Shown: piece by piece, positions 15,424 through 23,489 of the stretch
Numbering within the stretch: the stretch's first letter is position 1
Layout of the letters: each line of letters begins with the position of its first letter
Origin: CAMLOF01 sp041913045
Lineage (GTDB): Bacteria; Pseudomonadota; Gammaproteobacteria; Burkholderiales; Burkholderiaceae_C
Reading direction: 5' to 3'
NCBI GenBank assembly: GCA_041913045.1
Contig: JAYSGB010000010.1
Location: 54,794-118,793, forward strand
DNA length: 64,000 nucleotides
The notes under the pieces: model-generated
What the model saw: the letters and a program-made list of their open reading frames with translations, nothing else
Database searches by the model: none
What the model was told of the DNA's origin: nothing
Made by a program: the position numbers and the translations under genes

Positions 15424-16578
15424 ATGGCCGTCGTTATCCAAAAACCTCCTCTCTGGCAGCGCGTCGCCCCGGTTTTTCAGGGGTTTGACGGCTGGCTCAT
15501 GCTTGCTGTGCTGATTCTGGCGGCCATTGGCCTGGGGGTGATGTATTCCGTGGGTTACGACCATGGCACCCGCTTTGTGGACCATGCGCGCAATATGCTT
15601 ATTGCGGCCGGGGTGCTGTTCGTGATGGCGCAGGTGCCGCCACAGCGCCTCATGGCGTTGGCTGTGCCGCTGTACACGGTGGGGGTGGCCTTGTTGATAG
15701 CCGTGGCCATCTTCGGCATCACCAAGAAGGGCGCGCAACGCTGGGTCAATGTGGGCATCGTCATCCAGCCCAGTGAGTTGATGAAGATCGCCATGCCGCT
15801 GATGCTGGCATGGTGGTTCCAGAAGCGGGAGGGGCAGTTGCGCCCTCTGGACTTCGTGGTGGCCGGGCTGATTCTGGCGGTGCCGTCGGCGCTCATCCTG
15901 CGCCAGCCCGATCTGGGCACTACATTGCTGGTGGCGGCTTCGGGTCTGTTTGTCATCTTCTTTGCTGGGTTGAGCTGGAAGCTCATCCTGCCGCCTGTGC
16001 TGCTCGGGGTGGCGGGCATCGTCACGCTCATCGTCATGGAGCCGCAGTGGTGCCAGCCGGGGGTGGATTGGCACGTGCTGCACGAATACCAGCGCCAGCG
16101 TGTGTGCACACTGCTGGATCCCACCAAGGACCCGCTGGGCAAGGGCTTTCACATCATCCAGGGCATGATCGCCATTGGCTCGGGCGGCGTTTGGGGCAAG
16201 GGCTTCATGCAGGGCACGCAAACTCACCTGGAATTCGTGCCCGAGCGCACCACCGACTTCATCTTCGCTGCTTTCTCTGAGGAGTTCGGCCTGCTGGGGG
16301 TGCTCACCTTGCTGGCGGCATTTCTGTTCCTGTTCTACCGGGGCTTGCGCATCGCGGTGGAGGCGCCCACCCTGTTTTCCCGGCTGCTGGCCGGGGCACT
16401 CACGCTCATCTATTTTGTCTATGCCTTTGTGAACATGGGCATGGTCAGCGGCATCCTGCCGGTGGTGGGAGTGCCCTTGCCCTTCATCAGCTACGGGGGC
16501 ACGGCCATGGTCACGCTGGGTGCCAGTCTGGGCATATTGATGTCGATAGCCCGCTCAAAGCGGCTGGTGCAGTCATGA
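15424..16578 (+). CDS. rodA: Rod-shape peptidoglycan polymerase RodA
   Basis: SEDS-family glycosyltransferase that works with PBP2 in cell elongation. It has 384 residues and about ten membrane segments. SEDS signatures include KKGAQRWVNVGIVIQPSELMK, RQPDLGTTLL and the C-terminal PLPFISYGGTAMV. mrdA and mreBCD are not adjacent. The stop overlaps the start of the next gene (ATGA at 16575-16578). Confidence 0.95.
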   Translation: MAVVIQKPPLWQRVAPVFQGFDGWLMLAVLILAAIGLGVMYSVGYDHGTRFVDHARNMLIAAGVLFVMAQVPPQRLMALAVPLYTVGVALLIAVAIFGITKKGAQRWVNVGIVIQPSELMKIAMPLMLAWWFQKREGQLRPLDFVVAGLILAVPSALILRQPDLGTTLLVAASGLFVIFFAGLSWKLILPPVLLGVAGIVTLIVMEPQWCQPGVDWHVLHEYQRQRVCTLLDPTKDPLGKGFHIIQGMIAIGSGGVWGKGFMQGTQTHLEFVPERTTDFIFAAFSEEFGLLGVLTLLAAFLFLFYRGLRIAVEAPTLFSRLLAGALTLIYFVYAFVNMGMVSGILPVVGVPLPFISYGGTAMVTLGASLGILMSIARSKRLVQS

Positions 16579-17471
16579 ACAACGCCGCCTGGGCCGACGT
16601 GGCCGTGGTGGGCGCAGGCAACATGGGCGGCGCCGTGGTTGAACGCCTTTGTGAACTGGGCTGGCGCGTGGCGGTGAATGATGTATCGGAATCCGCCCAG
16701 GCCCGTGCCGGTGCTGCGGGTGCCCAGGTGCTGGCCAGCGCGCGGCTGGCCGCGCAGTCGCTCAAGCCCGGCGCTGCATTGGTGGTGGCCGTGGTGGACG
16801 GCGCGCAAACGCGCGACGTGCTTTTTGGCGCCGAGGGTGCCGTAGCTGCCTTGCAGCCAGGGCAGGTCGTGCTGCTTTGCCCCACCATATCGCCGCAAGA
16901 CGCCGAGGCCATTGCACAACAAATGGCCATGCTGAGCGTGGATTGCCTGGACGCGCCCATGTCGGGGGGGCCAGCGCGAGCACGGGATGGCTCCATGAGC
17001 CTGATGCTGGGCGGCCGAGCTGACGTTTTGAAGCGCCACCAGCGCCTGCTGGATGCCATGTCGTCACGGCAGTTCGTGGTCGGTGAACGGGTGGGCGACG
17101 GTGCCCGCACCAAGCTCGTCAACAACCTGCTGGCCGGGATCAACCTGGTGGGCGCAGCCGAAGCCATTGCGCTGGCCGAGCGGTTGGGTCTCGACGCGGC
17201 CCGTACGCTCGATGTGATCGAGCAGTCCAGCGGACAGAGCTGGATCGGCAGCGACCGCATGCGCCGCGCCCTGGCGGGCGACTTTGAGCCGCGCGCGCAC
17301 GTGGGTTTGCTGAAGAAGGACACCGCCCTGGCCATCGAGGCCGCCCGCGCCGCCGGATTTGCCGGCCTGTTGGGCCCATTGGCGGCGCGAGCCTTCGAGC
17401 AGGCGCATGTTGGCGGCATGGCCGATCTTGACGACGCGGCCCTTCTGCTCTGGCTGCGCAACAACGCGTAG
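16575..17471 (+). CDS. 3-hydroxyisobutyrate dehydrogenase-like NAD(P) oxidoreductase
   Basis: 298-residue beta-hydroxyacid dehydrogenase. The Rossmann motif VVGAGNMGG is at residues 10-18, the substrate loop is DAPMSGGPARARDGSM, and the probable catalytic Lys is in RTKLVNNLLAG. The C-terminal helical domain is intact. The family includes 3-hydroxyisobutyrate, tartronate semialdehyde and 6-phosphogluconate-like enzymes, and the substrate cannot be chosen from sequence alone. It is translationally coupled to rodA. Confidence 0.82.
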   Translation: MNNAAWADVAVVGAGNMGGAVVERLCELGWRVAVNDVSESAQARAGAAGAQVLASARLAAQSLKPGAALVVAVVDGAQTRDVLFGAEGAVAALQPGQVVLLCPTISPQDAEAIAQQMAMLSVDCLDAPMSGGPARARDGSMSLMLGGRADVLKRHQRLLDAMSSRQFVVGERVGDGARTKLVNNLLAGINLVGAAEAIALAERLGLDAARTLDVIEQSSGQSWIGSDRMRRALAGDFEPRAHVGLLKKDTALAIEAARAAGFAGLLGPLAARAFEQAHVGGMADLDDAALLLWLRNNA

Positions 17472-17525
17472 CTCCCTGTAACCACGGCCCCGGTGTTGGA
17501 TCGCGGGTCTTTCTACAATCACCAC

Positions 17526-18986
17526 ATGATCGCGCGAGAACCCACCCTGGCCCGCTTGGCCACCGCCCAGTCCCTCCTGCTGGCCCCCTATGACCTGGAC
17601 GAGGCGCAATTGCGCCGCGCGCTGGGCGAAATATTGGTGCCCGGCGTGGACGACGCCGACCTTTACTTCCAGTACACGCGCGCCGAAGGCTGGAGCCTGG
17701 AAGAAGGCATCGTCAAGACGGGCAGCTTCAGCATCGACCAGGGTGTGGGCGTGCGCGCCGTCAGCGGCGACAAGACCGCCTTCGCCTATTCCGACGATCT
17801 TTCGTGGTCGGCCCTGCTGGACGCCGCCCACAGCGTGAGAGCCATTGGTGCCCAGGGGCAGAGCCGCAAGGTGCGCGTAGGGGCGCAGAAGATTGCCAAG
17901 GCGCGTTCGCTCTATGAAGCTCACGACCCCATCGCCACGCTAGACAGCACGGCCAAGGTTGCACTGCTGGAAAAGGTGGAGCAGCTCGCCAAATCCAAAG
18001 ACCCGCGCATCGTGCAGGTGATGGCGGGCCTGGCCAGTGAATACGACGTGGTGCTGGTGGCGCGTGCCGACGGCACCATGGCTGCCGACGTGCGCCCGCT
18101 GGTGCGCCTGTCGGTCACCGTGATCGCCGAGCAGAATGGCCGCCGCGAGATCGGTTCCTCGGGCGGCGGTGGCCGCTTCGGGCTGGACCGTTTCGACGAC
18201 GAACTCATCAACAGCTACGTGACCGAGGCTGTGCAGGCGGCGCTCACCAACCTGGACAGCCGCCCGGCACCTGCTGGTGAAATGACCGTGGTGCTCGGGC
18301 CCGGCTGGCCTGGCGTGTTGCTGCACGAGGCTGTGGGCCATGGTCTGGAGGGCGATTTCAACCGCAAGGGTTCAAGCGCCTTCAGCGGGCGCATTGGCCA
18401 GCGCGTGGCCGCCAAGGGTGTGACGGTGCTGGACGATGGCACCATTGCCGACCGCCGTGGCTCGCTCAATGTGGACGACGAAGGCTGCGCCAGCCAGAAG
18501 AACGTGCTGATCGAAGACGGCATCTTGCGCGGTTACATCCAGGACAGCCTGAACGCCCGCCTCATGGGCGTCAAGCCTACCGGCAACGGCCGCCGCGAAA
18601 GCTACGCGCACCTGCCCATGCCGCGCATGACCAACACCTACATGCTCGGCGGCGACAAAGATCCGCAGGAGATCATCGCCAGCATCAAGAAGGGTTTGTA
18701 CGCCACCAATTTCGGTGGCGGACAGGTGGACATCACCAGCGGCAAGTTCGTCTTCAGCGCCAGCCAGGCCTGGTGGGTGGAGAACGGCAAACTGATGTAC
18801 CCGGTCAAGGGCGCCACCATCGTGGGCAGCGGGCCCGAGTCGCTCAAGAAGGTCAGCATGATCGGTAACGATCTGGCGCTGGACAGCGGCGTGGGTACCT
18901 GCGGCAAGGAAGGGCAGAGCGTGCCCGTGGGCGTGGGCCAGCCCACCCTGCGCATCGAAGGCCTGACCGTGGGCGGGACGGCTTGA
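17526..18986 (+). CDS. tldD: Metalloprotease TldD
   Basis: Zinc protease subunit that with TldE/PmbA processes peptides such as microcin precursors. The start at ATG 17526 gives MIAREPTLARLATAQ (486 residues); a GTG further upstream adds 11 unlikely residues. The metal site HEAVGHGLEGD is clear, as are GGGRFGLDRFDDE and the C-terminal MIGNDLALDSGVGTCGKEGQ, typical of TldD. No pmbA is next to it. Confidence 0.94.
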   Translation: MIAREPTLARLATAQSLLLAPYDLDEAQLRRALGEILVPGVDDADLYFQYTRAEGWSLEEGIVKTGSFSIDQGVGVRAVSGDKTAFAYSDDLSWSALLDAAHSVRAIGAQGQSRKVRVGAQKIAKARSLYEAHDPIATLDSTAKVALLEKVEQLAKSKDPRIVQVMAGLASEYDVVLVARADGTMAADVRPLVRLSVTVIAEQNGRREIGSSGGGGRFGLDRFDDELINSYVTEAVQAALTNLDSRPAPAGEMTVVLGPGWPGVLLHEAVGHGLEGDFNRKGSSAFSGRIGQRVAAKGVTVLDDGTIADRRGSLNVDDEGCASQKNVLIEDGILRGYIQDSLNARLMGVKPTGNGRRESYAHLPMPRMTNTYMLGGDKDPQEIIASIKKGLYATNFGGGQVDITSGKFVFSASQAWWVENGKLMYPVKGATIVGSGPESLKKVSMIGNDLALDSGVGTCGKEGQSVPVGVGQPTLRIEGLTVGGTA

Positions 18987-19071
18987 GTCGCCGGGCCTGA
19001 TTCGCCAGCGTTGTGCTTTCACGACATATCCGTCAGGCCACCGTCATGAAGTTTGTGCTACATTGAATGCC

Positions 19072-19146
19072 ATGAAAGCCGCCCGCTTTTACTTTGCCTA
19101 CTTTTGGTTCTCACGCGTCACCGACGGAAGAGAGAGTCGAGCGTAG
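19072..19146 (+). CDS. Aromatic leader peptide of aroG attenuator
   Basis: 24-codon ORF whose residues 6-13 read FYFAYFWF: seven of eight residues are Phe, Tyr or Trp. It ends at TAG 19144-19146, just before a terminator hairpin and 115 bases before the DAHP synthase gene. No good ribosome binding site is visible. An extended -10-like TGCTACATT (19056-19064) would place the transcript start near the ATG, so the message could be leaderless, but this is speculative. An alternative tiny ORF MKFVLH (19046-19066) precedes it. Confidence 0.82.
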   Translation: MKAARFYFAYFWFSRVTDGRESRA

Positions 19147-19202
19147 GCGAAAAAGGCCCGCAGCCCTCAAAAAACCGTCGGTGAACCCGGCGGTTTTTTT
19201 TT
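19118..19202 (+). promoter_or_regulatory. Transcription attenuator upstream of aroG
   Basis: TCACCGACGG (19118-19127), just after the aromatic codon run, is perfectly complementary over 10 bases to CCGTCGGTGA (19175-19184). That second segment is also the 5' arm of the terminator, so the two pairings are mutually exclusive. A ribosome stalled at the Phe/Tyr/Trp codons would leave the first segment free to form the antiterminator; normal translation would favour termination. This is the classic leader-peptide attenuation layout. Confidence 0.8.
19173..19202 (+). terminator. Intrinsic terminator of the aroG attenuator
   Basis: AACCGTCGG (19173-19181) pairs with CCGGCGGTT (19087 bases into this region's 19 kb block, at 19187-19195) with one G-T wobble around the loop TGAAC. 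Nine consecutive Ts (19194-19202) follow. It is a textbook Rho-independent terminator placed before aroG. Confidence 0.88.
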
Positions 19203-19260
19203 GGGCCTTCGTCCTTTACCCCATTCCATCCACGATCCCACCCCCTTCAGGAGCAGCACG

Positions 19261-20388
19261 ATGAACAAGTCCAACACGAAGTCCGGCGCCACAGACGTCT
19301 GGTATGCGCACCCCGCAGACCGCACCAGCCAGACCGACGACCAACGCATCCAGGACATCACCGTGTTGCCTCCGCCCGAACACCTGATCCGCTTCTTCCC
19401 CATCCGTGGCACCGCCATCGAGAAGCTCATCGCCCAGACCCGCAAATCCATCCACGACATCCTGCACGGCAAGGACGACCGTCTGCTGGTGATCATTGGG
19501 CCATGCTCCATCCACGACCCCGCAGCGGCGCTGGATTACGCCCGCCATCTGAAGGAGATGCGTGAGAAGTACAGCGACACGCTGGAAGTCGTGATGCGCG
19601 TTTACTTCGAGAAGCCGCGCACCACGGTGGGTTGGAAGGGCCTCATCAACGATCCGTACCTGGACGAAAGCTACCGCATCGACGAAGGCCTGCGCATTGC
19701 GCGCCAGTTGCTCATCGAGATCAACCGCCTGGGCCTGCCTGCCGCCAGCGAGTTTCTGGACGTGATTTCCCCGCAGTACATCGGTGACCTGATCGCCTGG
19801 GGCGCCATAGGCGCGCGCACCACCGAAAGCCAGGTGCACCGCGAACTGGCTTCCGGCCTGTCGGCGCCCATCGGGTTCAAGAACGGCACCGACGGCAACA
19901 TCAAGATCGCCACTGACGCCATCCAGGCGGCGGCACGCGGGCACCACTTCCTGTCGGTCCACAAGAACGGCCAGGTGGCGATCGTGCAGACCAACGGCAA
20001 CAAGGACTGCCACGTGATTCTGCGTGGTGGCAAGACACCGAACTACGACGCGGCCAGTGTGGCCGCCGCTTGCAAGGAGCTGGAAGCCTCCAAGCTGCCG
20101 CCCACCCTGATGGTGGACTGCAGCCATGCCAACAGCAGCAAGCAGCACGAACGGCAAGTGGATGTGGCGCGCGACATTGCCGCACAAATTTCAGGGGGGT
20201 CGCGCCACATTTTCGGGGTGATGGTGGAAAGTCACCTCAAGGGCGGTGCCCAGAAGTTCACGCCTGGCAAGGACGAAGTGGGGCAGCTCGAATACGGCAA
20301 GAGCATCACCGACGCCTGCATCGACTGGGACGCTTCGGTGCAAGTGCTGCAGACGCTGAGCGACGCGGTGCGCGCTCGGCGCGGCTGA
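19261..20388 (+). CDS. aroG: 3-deoxy-7-phosphoheptulonate synthase (DAHP synthase, class I)
   Basis: First enzyme of the shikimate pathway: PEP plus erythrose 4-phosphate gives DAHP. The ATG at 19261 gives 375 residues; an in-frame upstream start would fall in the leader region. Class I motifs include IIGPCSIHDP, MRVYFEKPRTTVGWKG, SRH-like substrate residues, MVDCSHANSSKQ and ESHLKGG. Class I enzymes are inhibited by single aromatic amino acids; I cannot assign Phe, Tyr or Trp sensitivity. Expression is probably attenuated by the aromatic leader upstream. Confidence 0.95.
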   Translation: MNKSNTKSGATDVWYAHPADRTSQTDDQRIQDITVLPPPEHLIRFFPIRGTAIEKLIAQTRKSIHDILHGKDDRLLVIIGPCSIHDPAAALDYARHLKEMREKYSDTLEVVMRVYFEKPRTTVGWKGLINDPYLDESYRIDEGLRIARQLLIEINRLGLPAASEFLDVISPQYIGDLIAWGAIGARTTESQVHRELASGLSAPIGFKNGTDGNIKIATDAIQAAARGHHFLSVHKNGQVAIVQTNGNKDCHVILRGGKTPNYDAASVAAACKELEASKLPPTLMVDCSHANSSKQHERQVDVARDIAAQISGGSRHIFGVMVESHLKGGAQKFTPGKDEVGQLEYGKSITDACIDWDASVQVLQTLSDAVRARRG

Positions 20389-20416
20389 TGGCGGGTTGAG
20401 GGCTTGTACCGGGTGG

Positions 20417-20445
20417 GGCATCTGGGCACAATCGACCCAGATGCC
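20417..20445 (+). repeat. Perfect inverted repeat between aroG and the next gene
   Basis: GGCATCTGGG (20417-20426) and CCCAGATGCC (20436-20445) form a perfect 10-bp stem with a 9-base loop. No T-run follows. It ends 12 bases before the ribosome binding site of the 106-residue gene. It could terminate aroG weakly, stabilise mRNA, or be a protein-binding palindrome. Confidence 0.6.
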
Positions 20446-20469
20446 GCAACCGTCACAGGAGACCGATAC

Positions 20470-20790
20470 ATGCGCAGCCAAGTGATCGTCAGCTGGGGAG
20501 AGACCGCGACCTACACCTTCGACTTGGATGAGGTGCAGCCCATGCCTCACGACATGGCCAGGTCGTGGCTGGACCAGCAGTTCACCGAACTGGGCTGCGA
20601 GCCCATTCGCCTGACGGGCAAGGTGCTGCTGGCTGACAAGGTGCTGGCGGTGGCACAGGCGGTGGGGCAGAGCCGCTTTGCGGATGAAGCCCACCGCGCT
20701 TGGGCCAATGTGTACGCCCGCGCGGTAAGCGCCATGCTGGCCAAACCCGTGGTGCGGGTGGACGTGGCTGCCTTGACCGTCAGCTACTGA
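20470..20790 (+). CDS. Conserved-looking hypothetical protein, 106 residues
   Basis: ATG 20470 follows AGGAGA, so the start is well supported. The protein begins MRSQVIVSWGETATYTFDLDEVQ (a beta-rich start), continues as amphipathic helices around residues 45-85 rich in Ala, and ends VVRVDVAALTVSY. It has no signal peptide, membrane segment or recognisable domain. It converges on mpl, with 24 bases between the stops. Function unknown. Confidence 0.72.
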   Translation: MRSQVIVSWGETATYTFDLDEVQPMPHDMARSWLDQQFTELGCEPIRLTGKVLLADKVLAVAQAVGQSRFADEAHRAWANVYARAVSAMLAKPVVRVDVAALTVSY

Positions 20791-20814
20791 GCATTTCTGC
20801 GCAGTTCACCAAGG

Positions 20815-22293
20815 TCAAGGGCGCAGGGCGTCCAGCAGCTTCTGGTGCACTCCGCCAAAGCCGCCATTGCTCATGCAAAGGATGTGATCGCCCGGCTTGG
20901 CTGCTGTCACCACTTGTTGCACGAGCGCATCGATGCGGTCAGCCACCAGTGCTCGCTCGCCCATGGGCGCCAACGCTTCTGATGCGTCCCAGTCCAGCCC
21001 GGCGCTGTGGCAGAAGGCCAGATTGGCGTGTTCCAGGCTCCAGGGAAGTTGTGACTTCATCGTGCCCAGCTTCATGGTGTTGGAGCGTGGTTCGAACACC
21101 GCTAGGATGCGCGCCTGCGATTGACCTTGCTGGTCGAGCTGGCGGCGCAGGCCGTCCACCGTGGTGCGGATGGCCGTGGGGTGGTGGGCGAAGTCGTCGT
21201 ACACGGTGATGGTGCCCTGTGGGTGTTCGATCTGCCCGCGCACTTCCATGCGGCGCTTCACGTTCTGGAACAGGCCCAGGGCTTCAGCGGCTTGAGCGGG
21301 TGATACGCCCACATGCTCGGCCGCCGCAATGGCAGCCAGTGCGTTGAGCTGGTTGTGCGTGCCGCTCAGGTTCCAGCGCACCCGCGCCACTTCGCGGCCC
21401 TGTTGCAGCACGGCGAAGTCATTGGCTTCGCCCTCGGCGCAAAAGTCGCTCACCGCTGCGCCGAAGCTGCGCTGTTCGCTCCAGCAGCCCATGTGCAGCA
21501 CGCGCGCAAGGCTTTCTTCCAGGCCGTTGAACACCACGCGCCCCTGGGACGGCACGGTGCGCACCAGGTGGTGGAACTGGCGTTCGATCGCGGCCAGGTT
21601 GTCGAAGATGTCGGCGTGGTCGAACTCGAGGTTGTTGAGCACGGCCGTGCGCGGGCGGTAGTGCACGAACTTGCTGCGCTTGTCGAAGAATGCTGTGTCG
21701 TATTCGTCGGCCTCAATCACAAACAACGAGCTGGTGGGGGGAGGCGGGTTCCGCGTAGGTAAAGGAGGAGCCCGCAAAGCGGGCGGGGGATACGGAGCAG
21801 AACCCGCCTCCCCCCAACCGCCCAGGCGCGCGGATACGCCAAAGTTCAGCGGCACACCACCTACCAGAAAGCCCGGCTGCAATCCTGCGTGCTCCAGAAT
21901 CCAGGTGAGCATGGAGGTGGTCGTGGTCTTGCCATGTGTGCCCGCCACGGCCAGTACGTGCCTGCCTTGCAGGATGTGCTCGCTCATCCACTGGGGGCCG
22001 CTGGTGTAGCGGGCGCCAGCGTCGAGGATGGCTTCCATCAGCGGGAACTTGGGCGAGCCATCGGGCAGGCGCGCGCGCGAGACCACGTTGCCGATCACGA
22101 ACACGTCGGGGTTCAGGGCCATCTGGTCGGCGCTGAAGCCTTCGATCAAATCAATGCCGAGTGCGCGGAGCTGGTCGCTCATGGGCGGGTAAACACCCGC
22201 ATCGCAGCCGGTGACCTTGTGACCAGCTTCGCGGGCCAAGGCGGCCACGCCCCCCATGAACGTGCCGCAAATGCCAAGAATGTGAATGTGCAT
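20815..22293 (-). CDS. mpl: UDP-N-acetylmuramate:L-alanyl-gamma-D-glutamyl-meso-diaminopimelate ligase Mpl
   Basis: Mur-ligase family enzyme that reattaches recycled murein tripeptide to UDP-MurNAc. The start at ATG 22293 gives MHIHILGICGTFMGG; the longer open frame would run through the divergent neighbour. It has 492 residues, about 35 more than E. coli Mpl. The ATP loop GTHGKTTTTSML is at 118-129, and FVIEADEYDTAFFDKRSKFVHY and NNLEFDHADIFD are conserved. Between GGW (158-160) and LFVIEADEY lies an extra Pro-rich stretch (about 161-189) encoded by a palindromic DNA insertion. Confidence 0.93.
   Translation of the reverse strand: MHIHILGICGTFMGGVAALAREAGHKVTGCDAGVYPPMSDQLRALGIDLIEGFSADQMALNPDVFVIGNVVSRARLPDGSPKFPLMEAILDAGARYTSGPQWMSEHILQGRHVLAVAGTHGKTTTTSMLTWILEHAGLQPGFLVGGVPLNFGVSARLGGWGEAGSAPYPPPALRAPPLPTRNPPPPTSSLFVIEADEYDTAFFDKRSKFVHYRPRTAVLNNLEFDHADIFDNLAAIERQFHHLVRTVPSQGRVVFNGLEESLARVLHMGCWSEQRSFGAAVSDFCAEGEANDFAVLQQGREVARVRWNLSGTHNQLNALAAIAAAEHVGVSPAQAAEALGLFQNVKRRMEVRGQIEHPQGTITVYDDFAHHPTAIRTTVDGLRRQLDQQGQSQARILAVFEPRSNTMKLGTMKSQLPWSLEHANLAFCHSAGLDWDASEALAPMGERALVADRIDALVQQVVTAAKPGDHILCMSNGGFGGVHQKLLDALRP
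21735..21816. repeat. Nested palindromic element inserted in frame in mpl
   Basis: TGGGGGGAGGCGGGTTC (21735-21751) and its exact reverse complement (21800-21816) are 17-bp terminal inverted repeats. Inside them, GCCCGC-AAA-GCGGGC (21770-21784) forms a second perfect hairpin. The 82-base unit is read through without a stop and encodes Pro-rich residues absent from typical Mpl. Its structure resembles small REP or MITE-like elements. Confidence 0.75.
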
Positions 22294-22350
22294 GGGCAGG
22301 ATTATCGGCGGCGCGGCGCGGGTTTTGCGGCGGGCGGCACAATAGCGGGC

Positions 22351-22953
22351 ATGGATACCGAGAAACAGGAAATCGCGGCCACGGCGGCAGCGCTGGTGGT
22401 GGACGAAGGCCTGGATTACGGCAGCGCCAAGCGGCGTGCGCTCAAAGCCCTGGGTTTGCCCGCCCGCACGCCGCTGCCCGACAAATACGAGGTGGAAGCG
22501 GCCGTGCGCGAACACATTGCCATCTTCCACGCCGACACCCAACCCGGCGAGTTGCGTGTGCTGCGCGAACTGGCGCTGGAGTGGATGGAGCGGCTGGCGG
22601 AGTTCCAGCCTCTGGTGGGTGGGGCGGTATGGCACGGTACGGCCACGCGCATGAGTGATATCCAGCTGCAGCTGTTCAGCGACGACCCCAAGGCCGTGGA
22701 GATCTGGCTGATCAACCAGGGCGTGGACTACGAAGCCCGCAACACGTCAGGCCTGCACGGCCACGAAGTGCCCGTGCTGAGCACGCGCAGCCGCAGCCAG
22801 GCACTGCAGGAGTGGGTGGGTGTGCATCTGCTGATCCACGAAACGCGCGACCAGCGGGGTGCGTTGTTGCCTGACGAACTCGGGCGCAAGCCGCGGGGTG
22901 ACGCACAGGCCTTGCGAAACTTGCTGGCGTCGGCAGAGTCGGACCCATCATGA
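22351..22953 (+). CDS. Hypothetical protein, 200 residues
   Basis: Begins at ATG 22351 with MDTEKQEIAATAAALVVDEGLDYGSAKRRALKALG, divergent from mpl with 57 bases between starts. The N-terminal 90 residues are helical. A central part (VGGAVWHGTATRMSDIQLQLFSDDPKAVEIWLINQGVDYE) resembles the alpha/beta look of nucleotidyltransferase-like proteins (G-T-A-T-R with D-I-Q-L-Q-L), but this is only a resemblance. Its last codons overlap the thioredoxin-like gene (ATGA at 22950-22953), so the two are probably co-expressed. Confidence 0.8.
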   Translation: MDTEKQEIAATAAALVVDEGLDYGSAKRRALKALGLPARTPLPDKYEVEAAVREHIAIFHADTQPGELRVLRELALEWMERLAEFQPLVGGAVWHGTATRMSDIQLQLFSDDPKAVEIWLINQGVDYEARNTSGLHGHEVPVLSTRSRSQALQEWVGVHLLIHETRDQRGALLPDELGRKPRGDAQALRNLLASAESDPS

Positions 22954-23471
22954 ACCGAAGACATGTTTTGACAGGCGGCGTGGCCGCCGCCGCCGCGCTG
23001 GCAGGTGCCGGATGGGCCTGGTGGCGTTACCAGCCTCACGAAGTGGCAGACGGTGCGGTGGATGCCTTGTGGGGCCAGCATTGGGACGGGCCGCAAGGGC
23101 AGACCGTGCGCATGGCGGATTTTCGCGGGCAGCCTTTGTTGATGAACTTCTGGGCCACGTGGTGCCCACCCTGTGTGGAGGAATTGCCCTTGCTTAACGC
23201 GTTCTACCGGGAGCAGCAAGGCAAAGGCTGGCAGGTGCTGGGCTTGGCGGTGGACCAGATTGCGCCAGTTCGCAAATTCCTGGAGCGCCTGCCGCTGGCG
23301 TTTCCCGTGGCCATGGCGGGTCTTTCCGGTGTTGACCTGAGCAAACAGCTGGGCAACACGGGTGGAGGCTTGCCCTTCACCATTCTGTTCGACCGCCAAG
23401 GCCGGGTGGCCGAACGCAAGATAGGGCAGGTCCACGCTGAAGACCTGCAGGCCTGGCTGCAGCGCGTCTGA
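22950..23471 (+). CDS. TlpA-like periplasmic thioredoxin-fold protein
   Basis: 173-residue thiol-disulfide protein. The N-terminus MNRRHVLTGGVAAAAALAGAG carries a twin-arginine-like hydrophobic export or anchor signal. The redox motif is W71-C-P-P-C75 in NFWATWCPPCVEELP, followed by the cis-Pro region GLPFTILFDRQG. Such proteins reduce or relay disulfides outside the cytoplasm, for example in cytochrome c maturation. No partner gene is adjacent to define the client. Confidence 0.88.
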   Translation: MNRRHVLTGGVAAAAALAGAGWAWWRYQPHEVADGAVDALWGQHWDGPQGQTVRMADFRGQPLLMNFWATWCPPCVEELPLLNAFYREQQGKGWQVLGLAVDQIAPVRKFLERLPLAFPVAMAGLSGVDLSKQLGNTGGGLPFTILFDRQGRVAERKIGQVHAEDLQAWLQRV

Positions 23472-23489
23472 GCCTGTTGGCGAGTGGCT

